Source: Lolium rigidum (Eukaryota > Streptophyta > Magnoliopsida > Poales > Poaceae). From it: DNA of 64,000 bases. Both the position numbers and the translations under genes were made by a program. Below, in pieces: positions 1 through 12,188 of this stretch. Numbering within the stretch: the first letter of the stretch is position 1; every line of letters begins with the position of its first letter. Below the pieces are notes generated by a model. It was given only the letters and a program-made list of their open reading frames with translations. It made no database searches and was not told the DNA's origin. The DNA is taken from contig NC_061514.1 of NCBI RefSeq assembly GCF_022539505.1, positions 222,913,837-222,977,836 on the forward strand. Direction: 5' to 3'.

Positions 1-2040
1 TCCTGTACGTGTTATTCATTCCATCTTTATTCTCACTGAACCACACGATCTAGATCCAAGGGTCATAATCTGATCACTTAAACGAAGGGGTATTGACCAA
101 CCAGATTCTGCCACTTGTCATATCTGTTTCTATTTTCGGATATTTGGACAGAGAAACATAGAAACTTATAAAAATCATATCTTTAGTTTCATTTATCCAA
201 ATTTAGCAAACTTCGTGTCCCTGGATTCATAAAAACGTGTAGAATACAGTAGACACATAATATTGCACTTTTGCATCATATTTATACACAGTTTTTGCAG
301 AAACTCAAATAGAGTATTTTGGCTATATAAATAGTTCTACAAATTATTTTGGAGTAATTCCTTTTGCTATTAACAGATAATTGAGCCCTCTGTACAGTAG
401 CATTAGAAAATAAAAACGTGACCTATATAATCCCCTTGTAGTATTTGTTTAGTGTTGTAGATCTCTTCTCATGATAGAAAATGTTTTTAATTATTAATTC
501 AACACTAAAATTTTGCCATGACATCATGCATATAGTTGACAACGAGATAACATATTAAGTGTGTTGTTCATGTTTAATCCACATATTGCATCCATATTTT
601 ATTTGTGCTTGTCTATATGTTGCTATATGTTTATGGAGTGAAAATTTTGTTTGTAGATTGTGATTGTGCTTGATTGCAACGAGTGTTTTTACGAAGAGTG
701 TACCAACTCCTCATCTCACCAAGGCAAGTGACACACCCTCACAAATGTCCCAGTTTTTATCTATGCACGGTAGAGATTTTTGTAGTATACATGTGTAGGG
801 TATATGCTTTGCTATGCAATCCCGATGGTCTAGCTACCCCTTCTTGACTACTTTGTCGCCATTAAATTTAGTTGTTGCTCAGCTATGCTATGAAATTATT
901 TTGTTAGTGAGTTATGGAAAAACAACTAAGTTTAATGAACTACCTGGGTGGAATTGGTATTGCTCGGTTTATGTTGAGTGGTTCCCTGGGGTCATGTCGT
1001 CGAACCTCTGAACCGCCAGGTGTATCGCACTTGTGGACGGCCACCCAGGAACAAAGAGATATTAGACAACCTTGCTCATTAGCTTACCGTACAGCCACAT
1101 GCTATATGGGCTGCGGCTTGACGGAGTACGTTGTGTGAACCTGGGCCCTACGCGACATGATGATGTAGGGGAATGTAGGTTGGAGCGGGTCCGTAGAGGA
1201 TGGTGTGGGTGATCACTTCGGAAAAGTCTCGTCCTAGTCGACATCTGTCCATTTGAGCAAAATGTGCATCATGGAAGAAGAACAGACTAGGTCATGTGGG
1301 TAAATTTGTACAACCTCTGCAGAGTGTTAAATCTAAGTACTTAGCCGTGTCCCCGGTTACGGACAATTTGAGCGAACTGACAAGGCACATGTTCGAAAGT
1401 CTCCTCATCCCAATTTCTTAAATTAAAATTTGATGGGTGAACACGGGTAGGAGGAATTCACTGGTTTCCATCAGTGGTATTCCAGGTTCATTGATTTCTA
1501 TCAATGGAACCGCCTAATTAAAAGGGAAGAAAATGATTTGACAATTGATAGGAGAAAACTGGCTTTATGCAAATCATACCTGAGCTCTACCAGCCAAATG
1601 TACACTTAAGTGTTAGGTTGCCATTTGAGTCCACCATAGTGTCATCTTGCCAATACATTCAAAGTATTGACCATTCGTGGCTGTAACTTTTCATGTTGCG
1701 AGATGTTTTGAAAGACGAGTGAGTTACGATGATTAGGGTTACGAGTCTATCCTCAACATGCTCGCATGTGGCACATGAAGACGAAGGACTCCATGCTTGT
1801 CTAAGTTTATTCGTTGTGAAACTCGATGATATGCTAGCCTTGTGCTATGCAATTTGTAATCCTTTATGTAAATTCTGGATCATACGATGTAATAAAGACC
1901 CTTGTTTCTTGGTATTACATCTTGTACTGTGTGTGCTAGCGATTGATCCAGGGACTAGCACAGATACGCACAGAGATCGGCACCTTAAAAGGTGTAGGTC
2001 GCTACATGGCAGGACTTCATCCTTCATGACCTACAGCAAC
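1..2040. other. Unassigned, mostly A+T-rich repeat-like DNA
   Basis: No gene is recognised here. Open frames are short, have no recognisable motifs and lie on both strands. The first 700 bases are A+T-rich. From about 780 to 1400 the sequence is richer in G+C and resembles the non-coding 3' interior of grass LTR retrotransposons, because a motif at 1308-1370 recurs at 25817 and 31176. No LTR boundary or target duplication was found, so the element cannot be delimited. Confidence 0.4.
1308..1370 (+). repeat. Conserved non-coding motif, copy 1 of 3
   Basis: The block reads CTCTGCAGAG, then TTAAATC, then GCCGTGTCC..GGTTACGGAC. Diverged copies lie at 25817-25878 and 31176-31238 in the same order and on the same strand. 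I have seen similar motifs near the 3' end of grass LTR retrotransposon interiors; that link is from memory and not proved here. Confidence 0.55.
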
Positions 2041-2931
2041 TGGGCCGCCCGATGGGCCACATGCCACATCACCATCCGTGGGCCACCCGGGCTTGCCGGA
2101 TCTAGGCACTGTCGATGGTACACCCATTAAGTATACCCACAACAGGAGGCGTGGGCGAGCTTGCGGGCGGCGATGGACTTGCAGGCGCGCCTGGTGCCCG
2201 AGGCCTTGTGGGTGGTGAGGTAGGTGACCCCGAGCCGGCCCCGCCCGAGCTCGCGCCCGAAGGTATAGGTCGCGCGCACGTCCAGGACGGCCCAGGACGC
2301 GGCCGATGTTCGGGTGGCAGCGGGGGCTGGAGCTCGGGGCGTGGGAGAGTGGGTTACTGTAGGGGAGGGGGAGGGGAGGGGGTTGGCGCCTGTGCTTGGG
2401 ACTGGTGGTGCTCGTCGGGCGGCGGGGCGCGCGGGTGGGAGGCGCGGCCGCCCATGCCGGCGGCGGGGGAAGAGAGGAGTGGAGATAGACGAGAGGGTGC
2501 AGGAGAAGAGATAGACGAGAGGAGTGGAGATTATGCAGTGCGTGGGTCAGTGGGTGGGGTGCGGGTGGGTGGGTGGGTGCAGTGTGGTGGGGATGAGTGC
2601 GCACTGCATGTGCGGTGGCAGCACAGTGGCGCACCTCGTATACTGCGCCATCGTTATTTGCAGCATAGTGGCGCACCACATAGAGGTGCGCCATTGCTAT
2701 TCGAAATATCAATGGCGCACCTCTATGTGGTGCGCCACTGTTAACCCTATACCCATTTATAGATAAGTTCTGAAATTAGTAGTGGCGCACCACTAGTACT
2801 AGTGCGCCATTGGTAATTCCCTAGTAGTGGAGCACCTTGTAATAGTGCGGCACTGCTATATAGCAGTGGAACACCTCTAGCATGGTGCGCCACTAGTAGC
2901 AATCTTACGGCTAGGCCTTTTTCTAGTAGTG
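2041..2931 (+). mobile_element. Left-truncated CACTA transposon fragment
   Basis: The right end is clear: the sequence closes with CCTTTTTCTAGTAGTG at 2931, the reverse complement of a CACTACTAGAAAA-type CACTA terminus. The last 330 bases hold repeated GTGGCGCAC / GTGCGCCAC subterminal repeats in both orientations, as in the complete element at 54472-56188. The inner part (about 2140-2600) is very G+C-rich and carries a kinase gene fragment. No matching left terminus or left subterminal array is present, so about half of the element is missing. The left boundary given is approximate. Confidence 0.7.
2127..2455 (-). pseudogene. Captured calcium-dependent protein kinase (CDPK) 5' fragment
   Basis: On the minus strand, an ATG at 2455 opens MGGRAS, an N-myristoylation-type start as in plant CDPKs. 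It runs into a TAA in the proline-rich linker after about 30 codons. In another frame (about 2300-2160) the translation gives [18 protein letters not shown], then [18 protein letters not shown]. This matches the start of a CDPK kinase domain: the glycine loop GRGRLG and the ATP-binding lysine in ACKSI. Homology stops after RKL and a stop follows at 2127. The rest of the kinase, the junction region and the EF hands are absent. It lies inside a CACTA element, so it is a transduplicated fragment and not a working gene. The CDPK assignment rests on motif recognition. Confidence 0.6.
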
Positions 2932-4300
2932 TGTAGTTGAACGGTCAAGCCCGTCTACCCTAAAGAGGCACTCTTGCACACTTTTTTGATCTATCTCAGT
3001 CCAAATGGTGTGAAATTTGGCACGAGGGTGCATCACCACATTGGTAATGATGAAACCAAGATATGTAGCAATTTTGGTTTGATGAACTCAAACCAAACTG
3101 AATTCACACTCAAACTCAAACTGGAGGCTACCATTTGTGAAGCAAGTACCAAGCTGGATAGTCATAGCATTGGGAGCACATGTTGGTTCGATTTGGCATC
3201 ACCGCATTACCCCAGAAAAGTGTGCGTGATATAAAAAAAGATGGGCAAGCTCTTTGTAGGCTCTGGTCGACCTAGGTTTGACCAAACACTTTAAATTAAA
3301 AAAATGAAAAAGAGGTTGAATTGTTGTGAAACCCTGAGTTTTGGTCAATGTGTGTATAATAAGGTGGATAAAAAATAACATGCTTGGAAAAATGTGGAGA
3401 CTATCATAGCGAGAGGAAGTGAGGAGTGTGTAGTTGAACGGTCATGCTCGTCTACCCTAAATAGGCACCCGTGCACACTTTTTTGATCTATCTTAGTCCA
3501 AATGGTGTGAAATTTGGCATACGGGTGCATCACCACATTGGTAATGATGAAACCAAGATATGTAGCCATTTTGGTTTGATGAACTCAAACCAAACTGAAT
3601 TCACACTCAAACTCAAGCTGGAGGCTACCATTTGGGAAACAAGTACCAAGAAGGATAGTCATAGCATTGGGAGCACATGTCTGGTTCGATTTGGCATCAC
3701 CACATTACCCCAGAAAAGTGTGTGTGATTTAAAAAAACATTGGCAAGCTCTTTGTAGGCTCTGGTCATCCTAGGTTTGACCAAACAATTTAAATTTCAAA
3801 AAATATGAAAAAGAGGTTGAATTGTTGTGAAAACTTGAGTTTTGGTCAATGTGTGGATAAAAACTTGGATAAAAAATAACAGGATTGGAAAAATGTGGAG
3901 AATATCATCGCACTAGAGGAAGCGAGGATTGTGTAGTTGAACGGTCATGCCCGTCAACCCTAAACAGGCACCCGTGCACACTTTTTTGATCAATCTTAGT
4001 CCAAATGGTGTGAAATTTGGCACGGGGATGCATCACCCCATTGGTAATGATGAAACAATGATATGTAGCCATTTTGGTTTGATGAACTACAAAAGGAAAC
4101 ACTCAAAACTCAAATTGAATGCACACTCAACAAAAACTCAAACTGAACTCGATCAAACCAAACTGAATTCACACTCAAGAAAAAACTCAAACTAAGGTTG
4201 AATTATTCTGAAATCTTGAGTTTTGGTGAATGTGTGGATAATAACTTCGATTAAAAATAACATGAATGGAAAAAAATTATGGAGAATATCATAGCACTAG
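2932..4300 (+). repeat. Three tandem copies of a ~500-bp repeat
   Basis: Copies begin at about 2932, 3428 and 3931, each with GTGTAGTTGAACGGTCA followed by a shared block containing CACACTTTTTTGATC and TCCAAATGGTGTGAAATTTG. The spacing is 497 and 503 bases. Copy 3 is shortened, and its second half is replaced by a degenerate run of AAACTCAAA / CAAACTGAA type units. Copy 1 starts at the very base where the CACTA element ends. The short open frames in the copies are homologous to one another but have no recognisable function. Confidence 0.85.
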
Positions 4301-4615
4301 AGGAAAATCTGCCGCAAAAGTTTAGTAGTTATTACTTTCCAAAAATAATTTTTTTTTTGGCAGAATATCAGCCGCAAAATATACATGGAAATAAATAACA
4401 TGACCTTTTTTTGTCGGTTGGGGGAGCAAATTTTGTTGTTAGGTGAAAAAACAATAACCACAATCTTTAGAGCAATACAGACAATCTTGGGAGCTCTATA
4501 TACTGGATCGCATGCTCGCTCTACCGAAGTCGCAGCCATCTTCTCTTCTTTTCTGTCCTCCCTCTCCTTCATCTACCGACGTCGTCGCGGTGGTAGTATG
4601 TACAGAAGGAGAGCT
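4301..4615. other. A+T-rich leader upstream of the B3-like gene
   Basis: A+T-rich DNA with homopolymer T runs, then a C+T-rich stretch (4505-4590) that could be the promoter-proximal or 5' untranslated part of the gene starting at 4616. No TATA box is convincing. Confidence 0.3.
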
Positions 4616-6087
4616 ATGGAGAATGTGCAGGTATGTATCTTACCCAACGCGAGATGACCTCCATCTGGTTGGTACTTTTTTCTTTGGGTTGAAAATATAG
4701 TCGGCATGTTTTCTAGATCTGAACGATTGTACTCACAATCCTATTTGTGTACTATGTAGTGTGGTGTTTGTTTTGACACTAAGGGTTTGTGCGTTGCCGC
4801 GACTTTGATGAAAAAGTTTTTTGATTTTACCCTACGTCCTGGATTCGAGAAGAGGACGGTACGATCTGTTATCCAAATCCATATGAACTCGCAGATTGTT
4901 TACGTATGTTCATTAATCTATTATTTCATATCTAGGGGACTTACATGTACTAAAGAAATGTTGTAGGCTCTGATATGTAATTATTCCATTCAAGCATTTG
5001 CCTCCTCTAATTGTGTTGTACATGTAGATTCTACCATGCTACGTCAGATCACTTTTCCTCAAAAAATATGGAATGAACAAAGATGAAAAGAAGATATTCC
5101 ACGGTTCATTTGATACACCGAGAGAATTTTCAATTTGTGTTCATGGTTACGAATGAAGCAGAAACAACTACCGTTAGTGGTGATGCATGGGAGGAATTTT
5201 GTAGAATATATTGCGTTCATATTGGCCAGAAGGTGTTTTTCTCCATTGATAAATTGAAGGGTTTGGATTCATGCCGTGTTGTTTCTGGACATTACCCTAT
5301 CGTTCATCCAAGTAATATATCTATCTCTTAATTAATTTCATTATAGGTTTCATAAATATATACTTGTTGATTTAATTTAATGTGTCAAATGATGTATGCA
5401 TAATTTAATTTGTGCACCACATTTCATTTGTAGCATACTACAATTTGGGTGCTCGAGAGAGTCTAATAGTTGATAACCTCATTGCAACTGTTGGAACCGA
5501 TGTTAATTGGAAAATGATGGAAATGGTCATTACAAAGGTGAACAAGATTGAAGTTTATGTACACCATAATGATGCAGGAGATTACAATCTTGGAAGATCT
5601 TATGGACTGCTGCATAAGTTGAATTGGTCCAACTTAAACAAGAATTTTGTGGTAAGTACTGATTAATTATTCTTTAATATAATTTTTTATTTTTTATGTG
5701 AAGTCTAAAAAACATTTCCAACAGAAACTGCCTCGTCGTCTACTTCCCCAAGACATGGCACTTAGTGGTGGTATTACGCTTATTGGTAATTTTGGCACAA
5801 GGATGACATCGACGTACAACACTTCTCCTGATGAAAATGGTGGACGCGTCTGCATTAATAGATGGGACAAGTTCATGGCTCATGAAGCTAAGTTTGAAAT
5901 TGGACACAAGGTGCTCATGATGCTCTACCTTGGCGATCATGGCACATATCTGTTTGTTTCCACATTCCAGATATTGAAGTTGAGTAGTTTTAGGGAAATT
6001 TTATTTGTCCTGAATAATTTCATATTTGCGTTGCAGACTTTTATTTGTGCACCATTACAAGATGGGTTATCGGTTGTAAGACATTGA
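4616..6087 (+). pseudogene. B3-domain-like protein gene with a frame break
   Basis: I infer exons at 4616-4630 (MENVQ, donor GTATGT), 4784-4858, 5028-5311, 5434-5651 and from 5725, with GT-AG borders and matching phases at most joins. Joined, they give LRPGFEKRT-ILPCYVRSLF, HLIHRENFQFVF, TTTVSGDAWEEF and GQKVFFSID. This fits a plant B3 DNA-binding barrel (LP..., then a G-x-W-x-x-F helix, then G-x-x-V-x-F). A second B3-like unit has KLPRRLLPQDMAL, GRVCINRWDKF and GHKVLMMLYLGD. Two B3 repeats are common in grass REM-type proteins, which are nuclear transcription regulators. Exon 3 changes frame by one base near 5083, so the gene is broken or carries a sequence error. The last exon may end at 6087 or splice near 5965. 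The family call rests on pattern only. Confidence 0.5.
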
Positions 6088-6528
6088 GGTGTGATCTTGT
6101 GCTATGAAATTATCGTTTGAGAGTTTGACTTAACTTATATAATGTGTGCAGTTATACTGGTGTACAACTAATGTGGGAGTTCATTAATTACTACTATACT
6201 TGTACTAAATAGCAAAACAAATAATGAAATGCACGGTTGGGCCGGTAGTTACAACCCTGGATTGATGCAGGGTAGATCGGAGTCAGTACACCTAGTTTCA
6301 ATGCGCAAGTAAAAATTAATAAATTTGAAGAAAAAAACGAATCCTCGTCGAGTTGCCTTCTCGTCTTCCTCAGCAGAGACTCTGTCACACGTGGAAGGAC
6401 CGGAAAAAACCCCTATTCGCATCCCCACTTAGTTCTCTTGGTAGTTCCGCTTTGTCGAGCAACGAGTTGTCAAGAGCACCGGTTGCCTTCTCCTCTTCCT
6501 CCTCTCTCTCCGCCATTGCTGACACACC
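6088..6528. other. Intergenic DNA between the two gene-like units
   Basis: It holds the presumed 3' flank of the B3-like gene and, from about 6340, a C+T-rich stretch that resembles the 5' untranslated region of the next gene. No separate feature is recognised. Confidence 0.3.
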
Positions 6529-7723
6529 ATGGGAGGGGCAACATCATCCACCGACAACTTCGAGCCGGTCATTCGAGAGAAGGACGACGGTAAGCGGACC
6601 ATATAGGTTCACCAGTTCCGTGCGCATGGCGACACTTCGATCCAGGATGTGTACACGAACGAGATGAACACCATCGAAAGCATCCTCGACATGTACCTGG
6701 AGTGGCTCAAGGACGAGAGGTACCGGTTTGTCGGCGTCGACCTTGAGTATGACTTCCGGCAGGAAAAAAATGCAGTCATGCCGATAGCTTTGAGGGAGCA
6801 CGTTCTCGTCTTCCACTTGATCAGGTACGTATTCTAGAGATTCGACTGTTCTTAGGTCTTCCATCTCTTGCTGATTTGGTTCTACTTCTATAGAATAAGC
6901 GGATTTTCGTATTATATATTAGTAGAGATTCAGTCTTTTTGGTAGTATGTGTACACATTCAGCCGATTTGGTACGAAATCTGTTAACGAATCTGACCATA
7001 TCTGCAATTGATCTGATCACATTCACTGGGGGACTATTGTTAATGATTTTATGTCTGCATCTCTAGCAGTAGAGAGTGTTCCTGCGTGGCCATTATATGT
7101 AGTTTTTATCTCTGCATAATATGTAACACTTCGAACTAAAACATGCTCCACCTCTTGATTTTTAAATGTTGCAAGTCCGGCTTGCTTTTGCATGAACCTA
7201 TGAGTTTCATATTGCTAATTCTTACTGCACAATATTGTAAACAATCTTATTGTAATTTTTGCAATGTAGGTGCCGGGACAATATATACCCGCTAAGGCAA
7301 TTCCTGAAGAATATGGATGTCACATTTGTAGGTGTGTACATAAGGACCGACCACAAGTTTCTTTACAAGCAATGGCTGTATATTCCACTCGGCAATCATC
7401 CGGACCTCCAGGATCCGTTGAAAATACCAGGTTATGGTAACGGGGATGGCATGGCTACTATGGCTTTCGAGCTCATCTAACCCAAGTACGCCGGCATGAA
7501 GGAGATGTTTGTGCACGATTACGACAGATTCGAAGGCCATAATTTCTGGGAATGGAAGCCTCTATCCGATATGAACCTGGAGTATGCTTCCATTGAGGGT
7601 TATGTCACCTATGAACTTGCCCGCATTGTGACTATAGTGAACCGGGGAATGCATCCCCAGAGGCCACTCATCCCAAGTTGGGACAACAATGAGCGCAAGC
7701 GTCGTCGTGGTCATGACAACTAA
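6529..7723 (+). pseudogene. DnaQ/WRN-like 3'-5' exonuclease-domain protein, broken by two stops
   Basis: ATG at 6529. Exon 1 runs to 6824 (donor GTACGT) and exon 2 from 7270 to the TAA at 7721-7723, with phases that match. The 249-codon product has VGVDLEYD (D71, E73), which fits Exo motif I (D-x-E) of the DEDD exonuclease fold. FVGVYIRTDHKFL fits the motif II region and EYASIEGYVTYEL (about 203-215) fits motif III, although the usual Asp of motif III is Glu or Gly here. These are small nucleases of the RNase H fold that are multicopy in grass genomes. Codon 26 is TAG (6604-6606) and codon 169 is TAA (7478-7480), both inside otherwise good coding sequence. It therefore reads as a recent pseudogene, made by single substitutions and not by frameshift. 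Its function in plants is not known to me. Confidence 0.65.
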
Positions 7724-7890
7724 TCTACCTTATCAGGTACATGGTTTATGGGAATGCTAGGACAAGTATGTTGTAATTATAGTTCAGTGAGCGTGAAGAC
7801 AAATATGTGTGTTTATGATCTTACTTTTGTGGACCTGCTAGTATTACTATGTGAGTAGAACAAATTAGTGTTGGTAATGTAAGTTTGTAT

Positions 7891-9603
7891 TGATGTCTAC
7901 GGGAGCTTCTATTCTTGTAGACAGTGTTGGGCCTCCAAGAGCAGAGGTTTGTAGAACAGCAGCAAGTTTCCCTTAAGTGGATACCCAAGGTTTATCGAAC
8001 TCAGGGAGGAAGAGGTCAAAGATATCCCTCTCATGCAACCCTGCAACCACAAAGCAAGAAGTCTCTTGTGTCCCCAACACACCAAATAGGTGCACTAGTT
8101 CGGCGAAGAGATAGTGAAATACGGGTGGTATAAATAAGTATGAGCAGTAGCAACGGTGCCGAGAAAAGTGCTTGGCGTGTAGTTGATGGTGGTGGTATTG
8201 CAGCGATAGTAACGCGATAAAACAAGTAAACAAGCGAGTAGTAACTCAGCAGTATTTAGGAACAAGGCCTAGGGATTACACTTTCACTAGTGGACACTCT
8301 CAACATTGATCACATAACGAGAATAGATAAATGCATCCTCTACACTTTTGTTGGATGATGAACACATTGCGTAGGATTACACGAACCCTCAATGCCGGAG
8401 TTAACAAGCTCCACAATAATGCTCATGTTTAAGTAACCTTTAGTGTAAGATAGATCAACGCTACTAAACCAAGTACTAGCATAGCATGCACACTCGTCAC
8501 CTTCATGCATATGTAGGAGGAATAGATCACATCAATATTATCATAGCAATAGTTAACTCCATAATCTACAAGAGATCATGATCATAGCATAAACCAAGTA
8601 CTAACACGGTGCACGCATCTGTCACCTTTGCACACATGCGGGAGGAATAAACTACTTTAATAACAAATCACTAGAGTAGCACATAGATAAATTGTGATAC
8701 AAACATGCTGCAATCATAAAGAGATATAAATAAGCACCTCACTATGCCATTCAATGAGTAAGTATTCTGTGAAATATGGCCTAAGAGACCCACACGGTGC
8801 ACACACTCTGTCACCTTTACACACGTGGGACGAGGAGTCTCCGGAGATCACATAAGTAAAACCCACTTGACTAGCATAATGACATCTAGATTACAAGCAT
8901 CATCATATGAATCTCAATCATGTAAGGCAGCTCATGAGATTATTGTATTGAACTACATAGGAGAGAGATGAACCACATAGCTACCGGTACAGCCCCGAGC
9001 CTCGATGGAGAACTACTCCCTCCTCATGGGAGCAGCAGCGGTGATGAAGATGGCGGTGGAGATGGCAGCGGTGTCGATGGAGAAGCCTTCCGGGGGCACT
9101 TCCCCGCTCCGGCAGGGTGCCGGAACAGAGATCCTGTCCCCCAGATCTTGGCTTCGCGATGGCGGCGGCTCTGGCAGGTTTCTGTGGGTTTCGTCAATTG
9201 GTATCGGGTTTTCTGATCCAGGGGCTTTATATAGGCGAAGAGGCGGCGCAGGAAGGTCGAAGGGCTGGCCAAACCCTAGGGGGGCGCGGGCCACCCCTAG
9301 GCCGCGCCAGGGTATGGTGTGGTGGGCCTGTGCCCCCCCTCTGGTCCCTCTCGTGTGTTCTGGATGCTTCCGGGGATTCTAAGATCTTTGGCGTTGATTT
9401 CGTCCGATTCCGAGAATATTTCGTTACTAGGATTTATGAAACCAAAAACAGCGAGAAAACGAGAACTGGCACTTCGGCATCTTGTTAATAGGTTAGTTCC
9501 AGAAAATGCACGAATATGACATAAAGTGTGCATAAAACATGTAGATAACATCAATAATGTGGCATGGAACACAAGAAATTATCGATACGTTGGAGACGTA
9601 TCA
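7891..9603 (-). repeat. 3' LTR of family A element
   Basis: 1713 bp. On the minus strand it begins TGATACGTCTCC and ends GTAGACATCA, so it has TG...CA ends. A TATA box (TATATAA, minus strand, 9227-9233) lies downstream of a G+C-rich block. The ORFs within it (for example at 9005-9382) also occur in the other LTR copies and are not genes. Confidence 0.9.
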
Positions 9604-12188
9604 GCATCCCCAAGCTTAGTTCTGCTCGTCCCGAGCGGGTAAAACGATAACAAAGATAATTTCTGGAGTGACATGCCATCATAATCTTGATCATACTATT
9701 TGTAAAGCATATGTAGTGAATGCAGCGATCAAAACAATGTGTATGACATGAGTAAACAAGTGAATCATAAAGCAAAGACTTTTCATGAATAGCACTTCAA
9801 GACAAGCATCAATAAGTCTTGCATAAGAGTTAACTCATAAAGCAATAATTCAAAGTAAAGGTATTGAAGCAACACAAAAGAAGATTAAGTTTCAGCGGTT
9901 GCTTTCAACTTGTAACATGTATATCTCATGGATATTGTCAACATAGAGTAATATAATAAGTGCAATAAGCAAGTATGTAGGAATCAATGCACAGTTCACA
10001 CAAGTGTTTGCTTCTTGAGGTGGAGAGAAATAGGTGAACCGACTCAACATTGAAAGTAAAAGAATGGTCCTCATAGAGGAAAAGCATCGATTGCTATATT
10101 TGTGCTAGAGCTTTGATTTTGAAAACATGAAACAATTTTGTCAACGGTAGTAATAAAGCATATGCATCATGTAAATTATATCTTATAAGTTGCAAGCCTC
10201 ATGCATAGTGTACTAATAGTGCTCGCACCTTGTCCTAATTAGCTTGGACTACCTGGATTATCACCGCAATACATATGCTTTAACCAAGTTTCACAAAGGG
10301 GTACCTCTATGCCGCTCGTACAAAGGTCTAAGGAGAAAGCTCGCATTTGGATTTCTCGCTTTTGATTATTCTCAACTTAGACATCCATACCGGGACAACA
10401 TAGACAACGGATAATGGACTCCTCTTTTAATGCTTTAAGCATTTGACAACAATTAATTCTTTTCTCATTAGAGATTTGAGGATGTTTGTCCAAAACTGAA
10501 ACTTCCACCATGAATCATGGCTTTAGTTAGCGGCCCAATGTTCTTCTCTCACAATATGCATGCTCAAACCATTCAACTCGGTGTAGATCGCCCTTACTTC
10601 AGACAAGACGAACATGCATAGCAACTCACATGAAATTCAACAAAGAGTTGATGGCGTTCCCCGATAAACATGGTTATCGCACAACAAGCAACTTAATAAG
10701 AGATAAAGTGCATAATTACATATTCAATACTACAATAGTTTTTAAGCTATTTGTCCCATGAGCTATATATTGCAAAGGTGAATGATGGAATTTTAAAGGT
10801 AGCACTCAAGCAATTTACTTTGGAATGGCGGGAAAATACCATGTAGTAGGTAGGTATGGTGGACACAAATGGCATAGTGTTGGCTCAAGTATTTGGATGC
10901 ATGAGAAGTATTCCCTCTCGATACAAGGTTTAGGCTAGCAAGGTTGTTTGAGGCAAACACAAGGATGAACTAGTACAGCAAAACTCACATAAAAGACATA
11001 TTACAAGTATTATAAGACTATACATCGTCTTCCTTGTTGTTCAAACACCTTACTAGAAATTATCTAGACCTTAGAGAGACCAATTATGCAAACCAAATTT
11101 TAGCATGCTCTATGTATTTCTTCACTAATGGGTGCAAAGCATATGATGCAAGAGCTTAAACATGAGCACAACAATTGCCAAGTATCACATTATCCAAGAC
11201 ATTATAGCAATTACTACATGTATCATTTTCCAATTCCAACCATATAACAATTTAACGAAGAGGAAACTTCGCCATGAATATTATGAGCTAAGAACACATG
11301 TGTTCATATGAACCAGCGGAGCGTGTCTCTCTCCCACACAAGCATGATGTAATCCAATTTATTCAAACAAAAACAAAAACAAAAGCACACGGACGCTCCA
11401 AGAAAAAGCACATAAGATGTGATGGAATAAAAATATAGTTTCGGGGGAGGAACCTCGATAATGTTGTCGATGAAGAAGGGGATGCCTTGGGCATCCCCAA
11501 GCTTAGACAGCTTGAGTCTTCTTGATATATGCAGGGGTGAACCACCGGGTGCATCCCCAAGCTTAGAGCTTTCACTCTCCTTAATCGTAGTATATCATCC
11601 TCCTCTCTTGACCCTTGAAAACTTCCTCCACACCAAACTCGAAACAACTCATTAGAGGGTTAGTGCACAATATAAATTGACATATTCAGAGGTGACACAA
11701 TCATTCTTAACACTTCTGGACATTGCATAATGCTACTGGACATTAGTGGATCAAAGAAATTCATCCAACATAGCGAAAGAGGCAATGCGAAATAAAAGGC
11801 AGAATCTGTCAAAACAGAACAGTTCGTATTGACGAATTTTAAAATGGCACCAGACTTGCTCAAATGAAAATGCTCAAATTGAATGAAAGTTGCGTACATA
11901 TCTGAGGATCATGCTCGTAAATTGGCATAATTTTCTGAGCTTCCTGCAGGGCAGTGGGCTCAGATTCGTGACAGCAAAGAAATCTGGAACTGCGCAGTAA
12001 TCCAAATCTAGTACTTACTTTTCTATCAAAGACTTTACTTGGCACAACAAAACACAAAACTAAGATAAGGAGAGGTTGCTACAGTAGTAAAAAACTTCCA
12101 AGACACAAATATAAAACAAAGTACTGTAGCAAAATAACACATGGGTTATCTCCCAAGAAGTTCTTTCTTTCTAGCCGTTAAGATGGGC

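Noticed and set aside
9005..9382. Frames in the family A LTRs (also 14180-14698, 15132-15539)
   Set aside because: They recur in every LTR copy in shifted form and cover promoter and leader sequence. LTRs are non-coding.
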